Part shown: positions 12,201-27,200 of the stretch, piece after piece
Layout of the letters: each line of letters opens with the position of its first letter
Position numbering within the stretch: the first letter of the stretch is position 1
Source: Lanius collurio
Taxonomy: Eukaryota; Chordata; Aves; Passeriformes; Laniidae
Assembly (NCBI GenBank): GCA_020086605.1
Contig: JACBWW010000017.1
Span: 2,497,177 to 2,561,176 of the forward strand
Direction: 5' to 3'
DNA length: 64,000 nt
Program-made: the position numbers and the translations under genes
The notes under the pieces: generated by a model
What the model saw: only the letters and a program-made list of their open reading frames with translations
Databases searched by the model: none
Told to the model about the DNA's origin: nothing

Positions 12201-15200
12201 GCTTCTGCGAGCTTTATCAATAGTCCCTCCTAGTATCATCAGATTTTAATTTTTTTTTTTTTTTTTTTTTTTTGAAAAAGCCTTTTGTGAATTGGTTTAA
12301 CTTCAGATTTCCCACTCAGTAGGAATTTGAAAGTCAGTAAGTACTTATAGAAGTTTCAGATATTTGGGGTGGCAAGACTGAGGCATGAAGGACCTGCCTG
12401 TCACAGGTGCTGCAGTCAGTGCAAATCCCTGATATGGATTGCAGAGGTTTGGCAGCACAGACCAAACTCCTACCTCATCAACACAGGGCCAAAAAATGTA
12501 AGGATCCATTCCCAAAGACTTCATTGGATCATATCAAGTGTAATGACCTTGAGTCAATTTTTAATTTAAAAATGGAAAGTCATGATAGTATTTTTATTCC
12601 AAGAACTAAGAACGTATTTAGTTTAATAACAATTATGTTTATTACCAAAACAGAGTGCTTCAGAATTGCCAGCACTTGCAAACAACTACCATTTCGTAAG
12701 TTTGACAGTTTCTTTCTCATTTAATATGAACAGTTATCTCACTAACTTATGCCATAAATTGCTATCAATGTCATTTAGGGGTTTTGAGGGATGAGAGAAG
12801 AAACATTATAGATACCTGTGGATGTACTGGGTAACTGATAGTTACCATTCATTACTGAAGTTCCAGTAAAGGCTTAATAGATTTTTCTTGTCTCAAATTT
12901 AAACATAATTTAGGAAGAACTGAGGATAAAAGGAAAACTTCTCCTCCTTATTAAAGTTTACTCTTCTGACATAAAATAAACACTTACTACTGTGTAACTA
13001 ACCTCTGGATACGCTTCTAAGATAAATCTGTATTTTAATAGCAGTGAAACTAGTAATTTTTAAAGTTCAAACAGAATTAAGAATTTCAGTAAATATTCCA
13101 AACCTAATTGATTGAAATAGATGTAGGTGTTCACAGCTGTGAAAAAGGATCAGGATACCATTACCACACACTCTAACTGTTTATTTATTCCCTGTCTAGG
13201 AACCTGATTTAGAGGCAATAAAATGCAATCAGTACACAAACCAGAAGCAGGAATCATCTGCTAATGGAACTTTTAATTGAAGAGTGACCACTGACATGAG
13301 GTAATTCTTTCCATGCAGAACTCCTTGCAGAGACCTCTATGCACTTTATCACGGTAAACAATCACTAACATATGCATTAAAGAAAATTTAAATACATTAT
13401 GACCCAATAAATATCACAATCCATCAATAAACACTTTTCCTTCCTAAAGATTTAAAATACCACATTTCAGTAGTCTTTTAGTGCTAGACATATATTTACA
13501 AGGTTACTACTAACATAGCTATTTGTAATCAAAAGATAATTGGTTTTGTTAAATGCACCAGTACACAAAGGAATTGTCAAGCTGAACAACTGTCAGAAAA
13601 TAGATTCAGATTAGTTTACGTCTGCATTCATAAATCATGAAATAACTTCCATAAGGTATCAATTCTGCTCTCTTAGGATTGTGTTTCCACACTGTAAGTG
13701 TATAATTAAAGGACCATGCCACTTCCCATGGTAAATTCCTGTTTTGATTCCATATCAGATGATTCAAGATTTTCTGAGACAAATGATCATCAGCTAACTT
13801 GCTTTTAAGCAAAATGCTGCATCTACAAAATCATGTGCAAAGTAACTGAAATTAACAGAACAAAGAGTTTGTACCAATCACCTCCTCTTTGCATCAGTGC
13901 CACCAATCCCACACCTACCTTCCCAGGTACTAGCAGCATCAATCATGGCTGCAGCACAAATCAATTAAGGGTGTACTGACTTAATCCAAGCCACAGCAGA
14001 TCTAATTAAGTAGCCAATAAGAAAAGGGAAAGGGCAGCCTAAAAATCAGAAGGATAAAACCCCCACCCTTTTAACAGGCAGAGTGGCAATGCAATGCTTG
14101 ACACACCATCCTACCAAATAATCAAGTATACAAAACTCAGTTCTCATTGTAGAGTTCTCTTGCTTTGTTTTCTCTCTACAAGCTTTTGGTGCACAAATGA
14201 CACTCATGTAGGTTATCAGAAACATTTCCTTGAATGTTTTAACTCCATACATGCAGCTAGTTTATAATTTAAGAGTTTAGGATTTGATACAGGTCCTGTT
14301 GTGAGAAGACTCCTCTAATTCCATACTTAGATAAAGCTCAAGCATGATAAAGAACTACTTTGTGTTTCTGCAGAATGGATTCTACAGACACTGCTCATCT
14401 TAGAACTGCACCTTCCAGACAGGCACAGTATCTCACACAACAAATGATCTCTCACAGCTCTGTTCAAAGTTACAAGCAGTAGCCATAAAGCACACTACTC
14501 TCTAAGGTACAGAAAAACAACCTAATCAATAATTAGGTCCCACATTTACTTGCAGTGTAATAAAATCTGTATTTGATCTACTATTACTCTTGTAAAGATT
14601 CTTTTTACCTAAGGACTTATTTTGTAACTCTTTTTTTCAATTATATGTATTTAACAACACTTAGATATGTGCAAAGAACAGTCTGTTAGCTCTTAAATCT
14701 GTAAACTACAAAAACTCATAGGAAAATAAACAACTTTGACTTTCATCAATATAATATCCACAAGTCCACGCAAATTACTGACCTCCTACATACCATTAAA
14801 TATTAATGATCAAAGAACTAAACCTAGATTGTATCCACCATGAAAATAATGCTAAAATTTAAAATGAACACGTTAGATTTTCTCAGTTCTTGCTGCTGCT
14901 TCTATGAAAGTTCTTTATCTGGTTCCACAAAGGAAGGACTCAGTTCAAAACAACAAAAAGACATTTTCTTTTCCATATTGCTTTCCCAATAATTTAAGAC
15001 AAAAGTTGGGTTTTGGCAAAACAAATCTAAATCTTTTCAGAAAACTTTAGTGTCTTCCAAGGACTGCAGGTTCTATTGCTTAGAAAAGTGGACTTAATAT
15101 TGTATTTCAAAAATAGATGTTCTTCAGCAACATGAATGTATGACTCACAAGTGCTGTTTAATATTCTGGAATAAGAGAGGTGAAGATGGTAGAATTCAGT

Positions 15201-18200
15201 AAATTCAAAGACACTGAGTGTACTGTACAAAAATCTCTAGTGACAGTCACTCTGTTTAATATGCAAAGACAGTCACTGCAAAACAAAATAAATGCAAGAA
15301 CTAGCAGGTTTATGTCAAAAGGGAAGAAGAGGAAACCATAAAAATTATCATACTAATCTATCTATGGATTTCCTGCCATATTCTTAAACTAATGCTGATA
15401 CTTCATGAAATTTAAGTAAATTATCCTAAGAATTAGCAGCTTGATGTCAAAGAATTCCAAATGCAAATAATGTCCTTTTCCACAACATCTGTCACAGTAA
15501 CATCACTGAATAAATGCAAATGTAAACTGGAAATGGAGAAATATGGCATATACTAGACCAAGTCTAGGTCAGAACACAGTGAAGTTCAGATTTGAGTTCT
15601 CCATCACTGTTCTACCAAGCCCTGTTTCTGCTAAAATGGTTAAGGAGTGTTTCCCTCTTTTCAGGTTTGGAGCAGACCACTCAAGAATCAGCATGGAGAA
15701 AATCCTCATTTAATATTCTCAGGTGTTGCTTCTGAATTTCCTTGCTTTGTTGCTTCTTGGCAGACTGTCAAAAAAGCACCTTTTGTGTTCTCCTGAGCCA
15801 ATTCCACTACACTGCCAAACCTGCAGCAGGACAGTCTGCACAGGTTAGTGCAGCCAGAACAGCAATGACTGCATGTGGAAAGGAAGTGCCCACCCTCAGC
15901 CCAAAACCACCTACTGAGAGAGCAAAAGGATCACAGCACCCAGACCAGCCATCTTTCTGGGACACCCCATGAGACAAGACCACTTTACTTGCCAGAGAGG
16001 ACAACAGAGAGGATTTGGGGTCAGAGCTCCTCTACCTGAACGTTCCTGACAGCCCAGAACACCCTTGGCTCTCAAGCAAGGCCTGGGACTCAGAGAGCCC
16101 CAGCTGAGCTTGCAGTGGGCAACACCCAGAGGGTTCAAGTTTCCAGCCCCTCGGGCAATGGCAGTCTCTTACCAAAGGTGTGCCCGGCAAGCTGAGCTTT
16201 AACTTCTGAGGAGGAGAAAGGAAAATGCTTGAAAGGCACCAGTGCTAAGGTAATATTTACATTTCAGAGTAAAGTCACTGACAGTTGAAAAATGTAAACT
16301 TTGAAGTGTTTGAGTAGCTGCTGTTTAAGCAAACTCATTTCTATTTTTTTTTAAAAGGATGATTTCAGACAACATGCAATTATATGATCACTTAGTATTA
16401 TTTCTACAAGACCTTTTACTCATCCAGTGACTATAAAATTTGCATGAACAAGCTATGCATTTTGTACACAGATTTTCATTTCTTCATTAACTAGAAAAAT
16501 ACACCCCAAAGTCAGTAATTTATCCAGTATTAAAATTATTTATATTTTCAGATACACCATTTTTCAAGATAAGCTTTAAACTTATAGATGTTTCTGCTTC
16601 TGAACTGACCAATTAACAAAGAAGATGCCAAGCTGTTAGAAACTTCCTGATGAGAAGAAAAACTCTATTAGGTGCAACTTTATGGTGCTGAAAGTTAAAT
16701 GCATTTGGTATTAATATGAAGTGGTTACCAAGAGACAGAGGATTTCTATAAATTATTATATTTTAATGTATTTGTTTTCTGATAACATTGAAGCTTCTTA
16801 CGTGAGAGTTTTTGGTGGCAGCACTCTTTACATACTGGTTTCCACAAATAAGAAATTGCTGTGGATGCCTGATTGCTTCCTTTGGTTTATATCATTTTGT
16901 TTGCAAAGGGGCTTTTAATAATCCACTATTGCTGTCAAATAGCCCTGTGCAAAGCATAAAATGGACACATTTTTGAAAACGGATGAGTGGGTATTCAATA
17001 ACCTAACCAAAATCACAATACTGGCAGGTTTTGAATAGTATGGTCGTGCCTTATCTTTCTATTTAATTCATCAAGTCTCTAAATACGCTACTAAAAAGGT
17101 GTCTGTGCACCTGGGCAGGGGTAATTATTAAGTAGCACTGTCAATTCTTACCTTGTCTAAACATACTGCAAATCCAAAAACAATTTATGCTTTCAGAATG
17201 TTAAGTAATAGATTCTCTGATTTTAAAAAGACAAAAGTAAAACTCCACTTGTAGCACTCTGTGAGATAGAACACATTTTGCAACTTCTGTCTCTCTGCTA
17301 AGATTTGAAATTCAATTACAGAAGGCGATGTGTTGTTTTGACAGAGGAAACTAAAGACTCAAAATTACAATCTTTTTTTAAAAAATAATGTTTCAAACTT
17401 CCCCTAACAGTTGAGCCCTGCCTCCTTCCTAGATATATACAACACATTTTTGTGGTGAAGTAACTTCCTTAACAATACCACAAGTATTTGCTTTCCCTCT
17501 CCAAAAATCTATACATGCAGAAAGAAAATGAGGCTTGGATATGTAGTATCAGACACAATTACAAACTATTGCATTAGTACTGAATCCACTTCCACTCTTT
17601 GAATGTGAGAACACCACTCAAAGATTATTTATTGAAATGGCCCGATTTGTAATTTCCATTCGCTAAGAAGTTTGGCTATGGCAGTAGCCAGGACCCATTA
17701 GCAGGAGATTTGCTTACAAAGAGGCAGTTTTACCTAAATCAGTTGACTGGTAACTCCCAAGCACAGCACTGTTTCAACAACTCAAGTTTGCCAACAACAT
17801 CCCTTGAAACTGCTTCCAGCTACACTACAAAGACATCCAACTGAACTTCAAATCTCACTGCAAGGCAGCAAGATTTTAGCCTCCAAAATACTTCAGGCAG
17901 TTAAATGAGACTTTTACATCTTAAATACCTTCAGTATTAGACAGCTAAGTAGCAATTAATACTTTTTTCTTTCTGAAACGGAATTTGTATTCCAAACTTT
18001 GTTTCATAATTATTAGCTTTATAAAAATTATTTCAAGTGCTTAGAATGAAATAGCCTCAGTATTAAACCTGATCATAAAAGAAAATTGAATGTAATTAAT
18101 GTTTGTAATGGTTTCTCTCTTTTTTCTTCCCCCTTCATTTTTCATCTAGCTCAACAAGCCTTTGAACATTCATATCACCAAATTATTACACATTAAAACT

Positions 18201-21200
18201 CAAGAAATATGTAAAATGTACAGAATACGTGAAAATTAATTTGCACGTGGCTCTTAAGTATGGTAAATGCTGATGGCAAATTTTACATGCTGACCAGAAT
18301 TGTATACCTCATATAACTAAAAACTGTTTAAAACATTCATTTCATATATTCCAAATGATGGAAATGTAACTGCAGTCATATTCCAAAATAGCTTCAGGTT
18401 GAAAATCACAACAAGCAGAGCAGGTCTAGTGGCTTCAATCAACCTTAAGCACGAGGATATACAGAGAACCAAACATGCAAACTTTGCTCAACTGTCAGTC
18501 AGGATATCACAAATTTCCTGAACATCCCAAGCACACAATTTATTAAAATCAACCAGAAATTTCGCTGATCTGTAGTAAAAACATTCAGACCCAACATTGG
18601 AAAGTTATTTCCTCTCAAGCCTAGAAAAATCTTTTCTTTTTCCCACCTACTCCTTCTAATTAGAAAAAAACCATAACTGAATGATTTCAGCCCTGCTGTA
18701 GCTTTCTATTACCCAACACCATTTTTACCTTTCCAAGCATTCTTCCAAGGAAGTAGTAATGTCGTGCGTACGAGTCTCCAACGAGCATCTGTGCAGCAGG
18801 ATTAGGGTAAAGCAGTCCCTCATTGGTGGTCTTAAAAAACCCCTGGTTAGGGTTAAATCCTGATTTGAGAAGTTCATTCAGAAATTCTCTGAAAATTCCA
18901 CCACCATCAATCCCAGCTTCATCAAGACCATGTGCATTAAGCAAGTGAACACGAATACGCTTTTTTAGGTCAGGTTCTGCAGAGAAAGGAGAGAGACAAA
19001 CTCAAATGCAACTGTCTGCATCAATTTTGTATTGATAAAACCACATGTAACTACACACAAAACTATATATGCTACAATAAAAATTGACCTAGTAAACAGT
19101 AGCAAAACTTTTATTACTGGCTTGATTTTGGAATATTCCGTTTGTGAAACACTCACTTTGTAGAAAAGGTCTTGTTTTAAGAGTCATCCAAAAAAGAACT
19201 GGAAAAGACCATAGGTAGGGGAAGAAAAAAAAATCCTACAAAATATTTAAAAGAGACCCAAGAATAACTTGAAAATTGCTTATACAAAATACTGTTGAGT
19301 GCAAGATTCACACAAATTCACATGAACATGTGATTTAACTCAATGCAGTAAAATTTATAGTGCTACATCCAATTATTAAAAAGAGCCCTGCACTATTATC
19401 ATCCTGTTCAGTCCATATGTATTTGTCAGCAAAGATTACCAAAGCAGATAGTATCTCATGAACTACATTGAAAAATATACAAATTACAATTACTTGCATG
19501 AGCAAATGGGAGAAAAGCACCGTAAAAGTAGGTTGTAAAGAGATCATTTAGACTGCAATAATCAGAAAGAATCTGGGTGGTAATTATTTCTGTAAAAACA
19601 AGGAAATTTAATTTTTAAGAACTTTCACATCTCAGAGCTGATACACCCACAGCATACCAGTCAAACAAGCAAGTATGTAACTACATGGTAAGAACAATAA
19701 AGTTTTATTAACAAGCTAATAACTTAACTGTAAACCTACCATTCTCAGGAGAAAGCTTATCATAAGCATCTTCATAAATGTAATTTCTTCTAATAGTGAC
19801 ATTAATTCCATCCAAAAATGGCCCATCTCCTTGAACTTCTTGTTTATCAGCATAGATCAGTCTTTGAAAAATCTATTAAAATGAGTGAAAAGAGCAACAT
19901 GTCATTGTGCAGATCTAAATGTTCAATGAGAGATGGTTATTCACTACTGCTACTGTCCTTTGAGCTGCTTCTGGCCCTCACTTTCAAGTGACCTTTCTTC
20001 TCTCTCATAGAGCTGCAGAAACTTAACACAGACCCATGACCCAGGCAAGGGGAAGAGAGGGACAAAATGCAAAGAACTTTTCTGTGCTAAGGTATCAATC
20101 ATCCTCAGTTCTTTCTACATAAAGAGGGACATCTACAGACATTGTGCTAGTGATTCCAGTTTCCTCTACCTAACTTTCAGAGTTCTGAAATGCAAAGTAT
20201 TCAAAAATAAAGGAAAAACAGTCCTATGAGTATTCTGCACACAGAGGTTATCCTCAATACTGGCAAATAATTTTTTGTTGCTGTTTGCAATGCTCAGGAA
20301 CATTCTCAGCAATAAGAAAAGAGATACCAGTTCCCCTTGCACAAGTGAACAAATGATTCGGATAAAATAAAATCATGGATATTACTGCCATATTAAAAAA
20401 AAAAAAGCATCATACCAATTAAAAACACATCTGCCAGGTGAAGTACAAATTGACCTTCTCATTGTCCCTTTTCAAGTCTTCACAACAGGAACCTGTTCAC
20501 CTGAAGAGGAACTGTAGCTACCTGTGCTTCTATGCCAAGATGTAGCATGGGAGCAGGTTGCCTCATGTATAATAATATTCCCTCTATCCAGGGAGTGTAT
20601 GTTTACTATATTCTCTCTTGCCATCATTCCCTGTTTTCCTATTTAATAAATAGTCTAGTACATTTTCCAAGGGATATAATCTCCCAGAAATATGTCAGAC
20701 CATGTTTTTCAGTAAGAGTCTGCAGGAATTTTAAAAAAAACAACAAATTCACCATGAAAGAGGAAATCTGACCACAGTAGACAAAGCTAGAGTAAGGTCT
20801 CAAATCTACTGTTTTTATGGGCAAATGTTCCTAGTGGAGATGCTTTCCAACCAGGAAGATTATAGTATAGACAAAGCAGGAATCTTTCCTAAGGTACACA
20901 GGAGGAAAAGAAGAGAAAATAGTCCTAAGCTGCAGAAAGAGAAACAAGGAATGGACATAAAGTTCATAATAGGAGTGATTAAGTATTGGAAAAGGTTACA
21001 TGAGAGTTTGTGAAATCTCCATCTTTGGAGATAGTGAAAACTCATCTGGACAAGTCCTTGTGCATGCTGCCCAAGTCTGAAGTTATTCTTGTATGAGGAA
21101 AGACGTGGACTAGAGTACCTCCAGAGGTCCCTTCTGGCCTGAATTTTTCTACAGTTTTATAATATCACAACATATAGCCATAGGCACCTTTTTTTATGTA

Positions 21201-24200
21201 CAGAGCATGAGAACATGCTCACCACCACTCTCCTTCCTGACACAGGACTAGATACAGTTTATTAATTATTGTTACCCAACTCTAGATGGAAAGAATCACC
21301 TGGTATTACATCTCATAGCAAAACTCTTTTTGGTCCTGACTCCCTCTGTAAGCCAATGTTCATGTACATGTTAGTCCTGAAAATGAGAACCTTCATGCAC
21401 AGCTGAAGCATTTGTAATGACTTCAAACATACAGAAAAACAAGCAGTGCTGACTGAAGCACACACCATGGGAAGCAGCATCACCATAGGCAAGCTGACCC
21501 AAGCATGGCCTAAGGAGGTGAAAACCGAGGCACCTCCTACAAAATGGATTCGTTACCTCCCACAGACTGAAAGGTGCACCCCAATGTGCCTTCAGGCTGA
21601 AGGGGAAAACACTCCCCAGGGCCAGAAAGCTGAAGAGCCTACCATGGAGCTGGACTCTGCAATTTCTTGTAAGAGTATCTCTGATCTGGGAATCCATAAA
21701 AATGTCATGAGGACGTCAGAGAATGAAAGGGCATATGGAACAACCCACATGCACAAGCAGCACTGAGCTGTATTACCATATTAAATTACAGAGCAGTAGA
21801 CAGCAACTGACCAAAAGAAAAAAATAACTTTATTATGGTCATGGTATTTTCTTTCCTTATTGCAAGTTGCTCTGTAGAGGCAGTGGGAGACTCCAAAGGA
21901 ATGCTGACTCACACTATTACACAAAAAGGACCACACACACTTGTTCCAAAACACAGTGTAACAGGATCTCCTCTTTGAACAACTGAAGTTCAGTCTGTAG
22001 CTTTATCCTTATCTCAAAGCTCTCATGCAATTGTTACTTCAGTTTTTGTGATAAAAGCACACAAGGTTCTGTGAATTCCAACTGCACCAAACAAGGCTTT
22101 ATGAATTCCAAAAACATAACATTTCTGCATCTCAACACATGACTAAGTCATGACATAGAGATCCCTGCTTGAGGTCAATTCCTATCATTTCCCTGTAATC
22201 CTAGTGTGGTATTGCCACATAGTAGTAAGATGTTTTATTGGAACAACTGTTTCATAGAAACGTGAGAAAAAAACATGCATTTTCTACCAAAGCTGCCCCT
22301 GTCTGTTCTGACAAATAAAACCAAACTTTCCTTGAGGAATTACTCTTCATTCCCTTGATGGTGTCTCAAAACTTAACGTTTCCAAGACAATTTAGGGAGC
22401 AGTTTTAAAATAATTCGTACTGTTGAAAACTAAACCAGTTTAAAAAAAAAAGTGCTCAATAGAAAAAAAGCTTTAAGAATATTTATGATGCAAACTGAAA
22501 TAAGTAACAGAACTAACAACTGCATCTATAAAATCTAACAAACATTCAAAAGCAAATCAAATCATTCATGTACAAGTTTTAAGCTATACACTCTATTAAA
22601 ATTCAGCTACTCAACTATGAAAGCAGGAACTTAATCTCTAGGTGACATTTTCCCAAAATGGGCATCCAACATCTCATTTGGAGCAAATCCACCCAGCGGT
22701 CCCAAGTCTGCAGCTGTGAGCCTGTACTCCGGTACAGACACACAACCGGCCGGGGCTGTGCCACCACAAGAGGGCGCAATCACGTAGAGCCATCCCTGAG
22801 CCAGGACTGCAAACTGCTCTCATCTGTCTCGGAATAAACGTCTCTAATGCAATTATCATAAAGGGCAATATAAGCAGGATAGTAAGAGAGAAGTCATTAA
22901 CTTCAAATGTTCAGTTGCTGTGTGAGTACTGAAGAAAAACAGTGCAGACTGCCAAATCCTTCTGCAGGGAATTGATCCAGTTTCTACTTCAATAAGTGCT
23001 CTTTTTACACTTACTCAAAACAAAAAGGTAAAAATCCCAATTGCATATTAAATTAGAAAGTAGGTACCTTTACTCTTTCTTCAAAAGGAACTACAAAAGG
23101 TAGCTCTGTCAGAATTGCAAGTTGTCGTTCTTCAGATACAGAAAGAGGTGCTGGTTCCAAACCCACTTAAAATAGAAATAATAATAATTTTAAAAATTTT
23201 GGAAAGAACATTTTTTTAAACAGTTTATTTTGTTTCAAGTGACTCAATTTACTTTGTATAAAAAAAACATACATTAAAATAGTTTATTTACTACATATTT
23301 ACTCAAAGCCTTACCTTTCTTTAAACAGTAGTTGCTACAGGCAAACTGAAATATAAGTAGTGAAAACACACTGAAAACAAAATGCATTAAAAAATATGTA
23401 CTTCTTAACCTCAATTTTATTCAGAAAAAAAATCTTCCTATTGACATTTTAGCTTATGAATGAGGAAAAAATACATGATAGAAGACAATTAGTGATTGTG
23501 ATGATTTACAACTTTCATTGCAGGAATATACAATATTCCTACCCTGATGGTCAAAATAGTTTACAGTTACTGTACTTTCAACTACATCATCTACCTTCAA
23601 TCAAGTAATTTTAGGTAAAAACGTTAAGAATGAAACCAAATCTAAGGAAACCAACAGAAAGATAACATTCATTTCAATGAGTTTTCTAACATCAGAGTCA
23701 GTGACCACATTAAATCCCCACCATTGCAGAAACACGTTTTCTCGATGAAAACATCATCAAGAACCTGCAAAATGTACTTAAGACAAAAATATTGGAGAAG
23801 AATTCAAGAAGCCACAGCAGAGAGGCTCATTCATGCAGTTCCCAAACTGCTGTGCAGCTCCTTTAAACCTACAGAGGGTCTTTTTAGGAAACAACTCAAC
23901 TTTTGGTGATGCACAGTAGAAATTGCAATCCTGCTCTAATTTCATGGGAGGAAACTCAGCTGGTGAGCACATATCTGACTGTAAATTAATTAATTGCAGT
24001 ACTGCTTGCTGACGAGACTGTGGCCAAAGGTCCACCTGGCTTCCACCTACCAAGGAAACAACACCCCCAGTTCCTCAGTTGTTTCATTTTCATGTTTAAT
24101 AACCACCTCTCTGAAAAAAGACTGCAGAGGCTGGACTATTCATAGAATGTATTACAAAACAAGTAAATGCTTCATGTCATACCCTCTCTGGAAGTTTTTG

Positions 24201-27200
24201 ATGACAGTTCCAAGGTTTTTTCTTTGGCTTCTACCCATGGTGACAAGCATCTTGCTGGACTGAACACCTCAATGTTATTTTTCAATTGTTTTTAAATCCT
24301 CAAAGCATTTTAAGTAGGGATATTTTAAGCACCAATTTAATAGGATATGACCCTAAACATCACTATTCTTGATATATATTCACTAGGGGCAGGTTTCAAC
24401 ATTGCAAGCTTTTGGAATTTCTGATAAAATGCTTATTCGTGATTACCTTTAGTTTACTTAGTAAACGTTTTTAATTAAAGTCAATGTATGAAGCCTATTA
24501 AGCTAACAGTTAAAAGCATTTTAAATAAAAAGTGCATGTACAGCAAAGGTAAACTACTACATGACTTCGACAGTTCAATTATTTCAGTCAATTAGTCAAT
24601 TTTATCTGCATTTCTCCATCACAGCTTCTTTCTTTAAAGAGAAATATGGGATGGAGTCATCAATATAGAGAGCATTTAGAACTCACAAGTCTGCCATTTA
24701 AGTAAATGAAAAAGCACAAATAAACATGACCATATGTGATTCAGCAGTACTTTCATGCTAATTGGCTTTAACCCATATGGAGTCAAGAGGGATTAAACAA
24801 GTCATGTGCACAAGGTTACCTGCTTGTTTTCACACATTCATGTTGACTGCACTTTCTTTTTAGCCTGATTTCACAGGAAAACAAGGTTTACATGAACACA
24901 CTGTGTCATCTTTCCTCACCATCTCACCACCAACACATCTCTTGAGTTCATCAGCTGAAACTTTAACTTTGACAGGGAATAGGAGATTCAAAACCACCAA
25001 GTATTGTGAAAATTTTCAGCTGGACAGAGAGGAGAAATTCCTTTAGTAACCTGAATATAGGAACAGCCAGAAGAGCTGTGCTCAGTGTGCCAGCTCACCT
25101 GAAGCCAGCCAGGAAAAGGAGAACACAATTGTTCACACCAGCACAGCACAGTCATTCCTTATCCCCCAACTGGTCACACCAGGGGAGTCATGAAATGGAG
25201 AGAACTGGGGGCATTTTGGGAAGGAAGACCAGGCAGAGAGCACAGGGTACTGTAAGTATGAGGGTAAGGAGACCAGCATTAGGAGAAGGTGGAAGTGATA
25301 ACACTGGAATAGGTTTGACAGTGGAGAACATCCAGACAGTATACACAGCAGTGGAGAGTCATGTAGGTCAGTGGAAGAAACAAGGATTACTGATGTGGAG
25401 AATAGGTGACTTCCAAAGAAAGAAACTAAACTGTAAAGATATATAATTAAAAATTCCCAGCAGTACTTATACTGGGCTAACTAGTTATATTATCTGGCAA
25501 CTACACTCATAAGGTAATCAAAATAAACTTTTACCATCATAACTACTCAAATAAAAATTAACACTAGAAGTCTTTAGGTTTCAACCCTGGACAAAGCTCT
25601 GAATTCTGAACTCTATAGCAGCAATTAAAGGCTACAGTCTCTACATGATCTACTTTATCTGGCTAAACTAACTCCAGCAGATTGCATCATCTTAAAAGAA
25701 TGGATGGGCTCTTGTACATGAATTCATTTTGCCACTTAAAAGGCCTCATTTTTAATTCATTATTAATTCTGCACAAGTGTCACTGATGCAATGATTATTT
25801 TACCTGATCCCAGCAAGGCAAAGTTCAAGCATAGTGAAGCTAAGAAGGTATGAAAAGCTGGAATAAGCAGACTGCCTCCATGAGAAAGCATATTGGCACA
25901 ACTAATCTAGTGTAAATTTACCCTGATTGCTAAGTTTGTCTAATTCTCTAATCTTTCTCTGCAAGTTCCATGAAATCCTGATATTCTGAGTAATTCAGGG
26001 GTTTAAGTTTCTGCCTTATCTAATTGGAGACCATATTTATAAACAAGAATTTATTTTTATCATGATGATGTCTTAGGTTTTAACTTTTATGTTTCTCAAA
26101 TCACTGCACTGCTTAGTGTGTAACTCTGAAGTTTCTTGCAGCCTGTTAATTTCTGCTCTCTCGTACTAGGTACACATAACAAAGCCTCTCTGGGCCTGCT
26201 CTCCAAGGACACTCAGAATGTCCTAGGCCCAAAAAGTACAAACCAAAAGCCTTTGAGAGGGGAGCAAGCTGAGAGAAATTACATCACTAAACTGAAGCTT
26301 TAATTGGAGAATTAACCCTGATATGCAAATGAACCAAACCTATTAAAGTGTGAAGAACTCATGACCTGTCTTCCATCTTGGGGTCCATCTTGGCAATAGC
26401 CTGTGGCTCCCCAGGGTACCTTTGAAGGCCTTTCAAATAAATACCTCCCTTATTCCCTTACTCCTGTCTAGTCTCTGTTTCTAGGAGGTTCTGAAGGCAT
26501 CAATGGAAAGCCTGTTTGTTACAGTTAAAATGTTTCTTTATAGTATAGAGTAAAAGCAAAATCTCAATGCTTTCCATCTTCCACAACTGTATTAATTTTT
26601 ATCTTATGCAATTGCCTTTTATACATATTAACACATTATTTTTAAAACTTATCATTTCTCCACCTCATCACTTCCCGTCATCAATGTCAGCAGAAGCTTG
26701 GGCAAAGAAATTATTATATTAAATAACATTAAATATTCTAAAGATATGCACACATGCATACAAGCATACAATTTTTTCAAATATCTGAAATAAAATTATG
26801 AAAGATTGTCATGCTTTTGGCTACCATGACTTTAATACAAAACACTCAACAGAGCGCTAGAAAAGACAGATTTTCTTTCCATAAGGCAAACTCTTGTTTT
26901 CATTTAGCAAAGCTGAAATTGCATAGTCAGTGTCTTACCATCCAAAGTAGACTGCAGTGGTCCTATTCTCCCCATCCTCCTGACTCTCCAGACGTGTCTG
27001 GCGGATGGCACATACAGCTGGGTGACCTCACAAATTAACAGGATTTTACAGTTAATCAGGACCTAATGACACACCACAGCTTACTATTACACAGTAAATA
27101 CATATCGTGGTCACATGCAGGAGTGTGTCTGAATGCCTAAACACCCTCACTTCTGATGACCTCTCCTTACACTTGTGCCTTACAGGAAAGCTGCACAATT

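Larger units (their letters stand above)
19873..23067 (-). other. UBE3C intron 16 (3,195 bp)
   Basis: GTACCT to TAG. Contains the CR1-like fragment (20985-21170), a CTCF-like site (22764) and a mixed-composition stretch at 21370-21770 with overlapping open frames on both strands that I cannot assign. Confidence 0.9.

Noticed and set aside
21371..21766. Overlapping open frames of 108 and 106 codons on opposite strands in intron 16
   Set aside because: Mirror-image frames in the same DNA, no family resemblance, no splice signals consistent with UBE3C phases.
25006..25446. 146-codon plus-strand open frame in intron 15
   Set aside because: Antisense to UBE3C, no recognisable domain, ordinary basic low-information composition; no promoter or splice context. 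Probably chance.
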